A stretch of 8,869 nucleotides of DNA, from contig CAIQHW010000287.1 of assembly GCA_903871715.1 (NCBI GenBank), forward strand, positions 1 through 8,869. Direction: 5' to 3'. Below are positions 6,222 through 8,869 of the stretch, one piece after another. Origin of the DNA: an uncultured bacterium. Lineage in GTDB: Bacteria > Bacteroidota > Bacteroidia > Chitinophagales > CAIODY01. The stretch's first letter is position 1; each line of letters starts with the position of its first letter. Both the position numbers and the translations under genes were made by a program. The notes under the pieces are model-generated. The model was given only the letters and a program-made list of their open reading frames with translations, had not been told where the DNA came from and did no database searches.

Positions 6222-7301
6222 TTATTCCCTCGAAATTTTTGAGTATAAATGTTTCTTTTTCAAAAAATAATTTTCAAAATAATTGTACGAAAGTGATGCA
6301 ATTATTACGGTGAAAATAATAGTAAAAACGAGCATGAAAGCTATACCTGATAAGGTATTTTGCCATCCCATTTTTTGCGCTAAATATAACGAAAACACCA
6401 AAGGAAAGCGGTGCAATAAGTAAATTCCGTAAGAAATTTTACCATTAAATTTCATGAAATTATTTTGTAAAAAAAATGCTCGATTATTATCGAATGAAAT
6501 TTGAATCAAAATGATTCCAACAAAAATAGCAAGCAATTGATGTAAAACAGGCACTTTAAAAATAATGATAAAAAGGATATAAAAAACAAAAAAAATAGCC
6601 GATAAAATGCCAATTTTTTTGTTGGTTGCCCATTTAAAAGTTAACTTTTGTTGGTTCACCGAATGCAGCATGCAAGCAGCTATAGCGCCAATAAACATGT
6701 TATCGAATCGGGTTACATACAACAAATCTTTTAAAAAACTGACAACATTTCCATTAAAAAAAATGGTGGAAATTTTTAGAGATACCATCACCAAAACCAA
6801 AAAAATAAAAATGAAAAGCAGATTTTTTTTTGCCTTTTGTACAATGATAGGATGAAAAATATAAAACTGTTCTTCTACACCAATTGACCAGATTGGGTCA
6901 ATAATGTAAGGTACTAAATTTAATACAAAAGCGATGTTAGGCATAAAAAATAAAGCTAACAAAAAACCTTTCCAATTCATCGATTCGTAGCTCAATAAAA
7001 AACCGCTGATAAGCACCAAAAAATAGAGTGGCCAAATTCTTAAAATGCGCCGTAGATAAAAGGCTGGAAGTGATATTTTTTGAAATGATTGTTTTTCAGT
7101 GAGCAATAAATAGGTGATTAAAAAACCGCTGAGTGTAAAAAAAATGCTCACCGCAATAGGTCCTAATGGTGCTAAGTCTATTGAAGTAAGTTTTTGAAAA
7201 TTAAATATTTTAGACGCCCAAATATGCGCCAACACAACCATCCAGGCAGCAATTGCTCTTACACCATCCAAATTAGGAAATGATACTCTTACTCTATTCA
7301 T
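6222..7301 (-). CDS. Acyltransferase-3 family (OafA/YrhL-like) membrane O-acyltransferase
   Basis: Integral membrane protein of 359 residues with about ten hydrophobic segments, expected to transfer acetyl or other acyl groups to cell-surface sugars such as O-antigen, capsule or exopolysaccharide. Family motifs appear in order: LDGVRAIAAWMVVLAHIW at 11-28 with the conserved His26, FFTLSGFLITYLL at 54-66, FYLRRILRIWPLYF at 81-94 with the Arg cluster, DPIWSIGVEEQFYIFHP at 135-151, RFDNMFIGAIAACML at 198-212, GKISYGIYLLH at 287-297, and a closing SYNYFENYFLKKK at 338-350. There is no SGNH extension, so it is the short membrane-only form; the acceptor cannot be predicted. The ATG at 7301 begins just before the first motif, and no earlier start is likely because the mutase stop lies 8 bases upstream. 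Its GC content is clearly lower than its neighbours (sampled stretches of 18-35% against about 40-45%), and residues 157-160 span a nine-A run. Confidence 0.92.
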   Translation of the reverse strand: MNRVRVSFPNLDGVRAIAAWMVVLAHIWASKIFNFQKLTSIDLAPLGPIAVSIFFTLSGFLITYLLLTEKQSFQKISLPAFYLRRILRIWPLYFLVLISGFLLSYESMNWKGFLLALFFMPNIAFVLNLVPYIIDPIWSIGVEEQFYIFHPIIVQKAKKNLLFIFIFLVLVMVSLKISTIFFNGNVVSFLKDLLYVTRFDNMFIGAIAACMLHSVNQQKLTFKWATNKKIGILSAIFFVFYILFIIIFKVPVLHQLLAIFVGIILIQISFDNNRAFFLQNNFMKFNGKISYGIYLLHRFPLVFSLYLAQKMGWQNTLSGIAFMLVFTIIFTVIIASLSYNYFENYFLKKKHLYSKISRE

Positions 7302-7309
7302 GTTTAAAT

Positions 7310-8869
7310 TTACCCTTGATATTCGCCAAAAACTTTTCTCAACACATCAGCAATTTCACCTAACGAAGCATATGCCTCAACACATTCAATCACAGTAGGC
7401 ATCAAGTTTTCAGAACTTTGAGCCACCGATTCTAATTTCGATAAAAGTTGTTTTACTTTTTCATTATCGCGATTTGCTTTTACCGTTTTCAGTTTTTCAA
7501 TTTGATATTTTTGAACTGATTCATCAATTTTAAACAAATCATTTTGCGCTTCTTCTTTAACTACAAATTTGTTTACACCAACAATTATTTTTTCGTTCTT
7601 CTCAATTTTCTTTTGATATTCATAAGCACTTCGTGCAATTTCATTTTGAATGAAACCCTGTTCTATGGCTGCAACAGAGCCACCCTTGGCATCAATTTTT
7701 TCAATCAATTTCAATGCTTCTGCTTCTAATTGCGAAGTAAGATTTTCAACAAAAAAACTTCCAGCCAATGGGTCAACTGTATCCGCAACGCCACTTTCGT
7801 TGGCGATAATTTGCTGCGTTCGCAATGCAGTTCGTGCAGCTTTTTCTGTTGGCAATGATAATGCTTCGTCGAAACCGTTGGTGTGTAAGGATTGTGTACC
7901 GCCCAACACCGCAGCCAATGCTTGCATGGTTACACGAATAATATTGTTTTCGGGTTGTTGCGCTGTTAAAGTGCTGCCACCTGTTTGTGTATGAAATCGC
8001 AACATTTGTGCTTTCACATCTGTTGCGCCTAATTCCTTTGTAATGCTTGCCCATATTCGTCTTGCGGCTCTGAACTTTGCCACTTCTTCAAACAAATTAT
8101 TGTGAGCATTAAAGAAAAATGACAACCGCTTCGCAAACACATTGATGTCCAAACCTTTATCCAATGCAGCTTTCAGGTATGCTTTTCCGTTGGCTAATGT
8201 AAATGCTAATTCTTGCACCGCATCGCTTCCAGCTTCACGAATATGATAACCGCTGATGGAAATCGTATTCCACTTTGGTAAATCCGTACTGCAATATTCA
8301 AAGATGTCAGTAATGATACGCATGCTTGGTTTTGGCGGATAAATGTAGGTGCCACGGGCAGCGTACTCTTTCAAAATATCATTCTGAATAGTGCCGCTAA
8401 TTTGCGATAAATCAGCACCTTGTTTTTTTGCTAAAGCAATATACATCGCCAACAAAATAAACCCCGAAGCATTGATGGTCATTGATGTTGTGATGTCTTG
8501 CAATTTTATTCCGTCGAACAAAATTTCAATGTCTTTCAATGAATCAATTGCAACACCCACTTTTCCCACTTCGCCATCAGCCAAGGCATGGTCGCTGTCG
8601 TAACCAATTTGCGTAGGTAAATCAAATGCCACACTCAAACCCATTGTGCCCTGACTTAATAAGAAATGATAACGCTTGTTAGATTCTTCAGCCGTGCTGA
8701 AACCTGCATACTGACGCATAGTCCAGAAGCGTTCACGATACATCGTTTTTTGAACTCCTCTTGTAAAAGGGTATTCAGCAGGCTTTTCGGCTGCGTTAAA
8801 ATTTTCAGGAAGTGTATTGTACAACTCTTTTATTTCAATACCTGAATCGGTAATTTTTTTAAAAGTTTC
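7310..8869 (-). CDS. Methylmalonyl-CoA mutase family large subunit, without B12 domain (5' end outside window)
   Basis: Catalytic (TIM-barrel) subunit of an adenosylcobalamin-dependent acyl-CoA mutase, expected to interconvert methylmalonyl-CoA and succinyl-CoA. The frame stays open to the window edge: TDSGIEIKELYNTL, a typical mutase N-terminal sequence, reads upstream of the TTG at 8824, so 519 residues are visible and a few tens are missing. Landmarks in visible numbering are YPFTRGVQ at 33-40, TMRQYAGFSTAEES at 50-63, FDLPTQIGYDSDHALADGE at 82-100, SMTINAS at 129-135, YPPKPSMRII at 177-186, SISGYHIREAG at 204-214 and GGTQSLHTNGFDEALSLPTE at 324-343. Tyr54, Arg172 and His209 match Tyr89, Arg207 and His244 of the Propionibacterium enzyme with identical spacing (118 and 37), supporting methylmalonyl-CoA rather than isobutyryl-CoA as substrate. 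The protein ends at VFGEYQG, with no DxHxxG B12 domain, so a separate small subunit is required. The acyltransferase gene starts 8 bases downstream. Confidence 0.93.
   Translation of the reverse strand, partial: ETFKKITDSGIEIKELYNTLPENFNAAEKPAEYPFTRGVQKTMYRERFWTMRQYAGFSTAEESNKRYHFLLSQGTMGLSVAFDLPTQIGYDSDHALADGEVGKVGVAIDSLKDIEILFDGIKLQDITTSMTINASGFILLAMYIALAKKQGADLSQISGTIQNDILKEYAARGTYIYPPKPSMRIITDIFEYCSTDLPKWNTISISGYHIREAGSDAVQELAFTLANGKAYLKAALDKGLDINVFAKRLSFFFNAHNNLFEEVAKFRAARRIWASITKELGATDVKAQMLRFHTQTGGSTLTAQQPENNIIRVTMQALAAVLGGTQSLHTNGFDEALSLPTEKAARTALRTQQIIANESGVADTVDPLAGSFFVENLTSQLEAEALKLIEKIDAKGGSVAAIEQGFIQNEIARSAYEYQKKIEKNEKIIVGVNKFVVKEEAQNDLFKIDESVQKYQIEKLKTVKANRDNEKVKQLLSKLESVAQSSENLMPTVIECVEAYASLGEIADVLRKVFGEYQG

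Noticed and set aside
6751..6766. CCATT-A-run-AATGG hairpin
   Set aside because: It lies within the acyltransferase coding sequence in very AT-rich DNA, and a 5-base stem is expected by chance.
8822..8824. TTG as the true start of the mutase gene
   Set aside because: The frame continues upstream to the window edge and encodes TDSGIEIKEL, a typical mutase N-terminal sequence, so the gene is cut by the window rather than starting here.
7310..8869. Annotation as isobutyryl-CoA or 2-hydroxyisobutyryl-CoA mutase large subunit
   Set aside because: The domain layout fits, but the specificity residues are Tyr and Arg (matching Tyr89/Arg207), not Phe/Gln or Ile/Gln as in those enzymes.

Overview
The window looks like chromosomal DNA of a member of the Bacteroidota, probably near the Chitinophagales/Sphingobacteriales. 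It is AT-rich with A-rich leaders in place of clear Shine-Dalgarno sites. It encodes a secreted protein with a type IX secretion (T9SS) C-terminal sorting domain, a long Bacteroidota-style Lgt, and an anti-sigma factor of the zinc-less RskA type. The placement is inferred from protein style; no rRNA or marker gene is present. There are seven protein genes, no RNA genes, no CRISPR array, no transposase, and no gene-free stretch longer than about 120 bases.

Left block (1-2757, all on the minus strand, read right to left): an ECF sigma factor with a probable TTG start, an RskA-type membrane anti-sigma factor 3 bases downstream, then lgt (prolipoprotein diacylglyceryl transferase) after a 58-base gap. 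The first two are a clear regulatory pair. lgt is probably co-transcribed, which would put a lipoprotein-maturation enzyme under an envelope-sensing sigma factor. Bases 1-41, downstream of lgt, hold nothing I recognise.

Centre (2758-4570): a 117-base intergenic region with two small dyads separates the sigma gene from a divergent plus-strand gene for an exported DUF4140/DUF4139 (MuiA-family) protein. That gene ends at a strong bidirectional hairpin terminator, shared with the convergent genes to its right.

Right block (4580-8869, minus strand): a methylmalonyl-CoA mutase large subunit without a B12 domain, cut off at its 5' end by the window edge, then a very AT-rich acyltransferase-3 membrane protein (gap 8 bases), then a secreted Asp-box (BNR) beta-propeller protein with a T9SS sorting domain (gap 34 bases). 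Tight spacing suggests one transcript, but the three functions do not form an obvious pathway. A degenerate palindromic repeat of the dispersed GAGCTTGTCGAA type lies in frame inside the sorting domain of the propeller gene.

I found no convincing new defence or mobile system. The points most worth following are the sigma/anti-sigma/lgt arrangement, the palindrome inside coding sequence, and the stand-alone mutase subunit that keeps methylmalonyl-CoA-type active-site residues.
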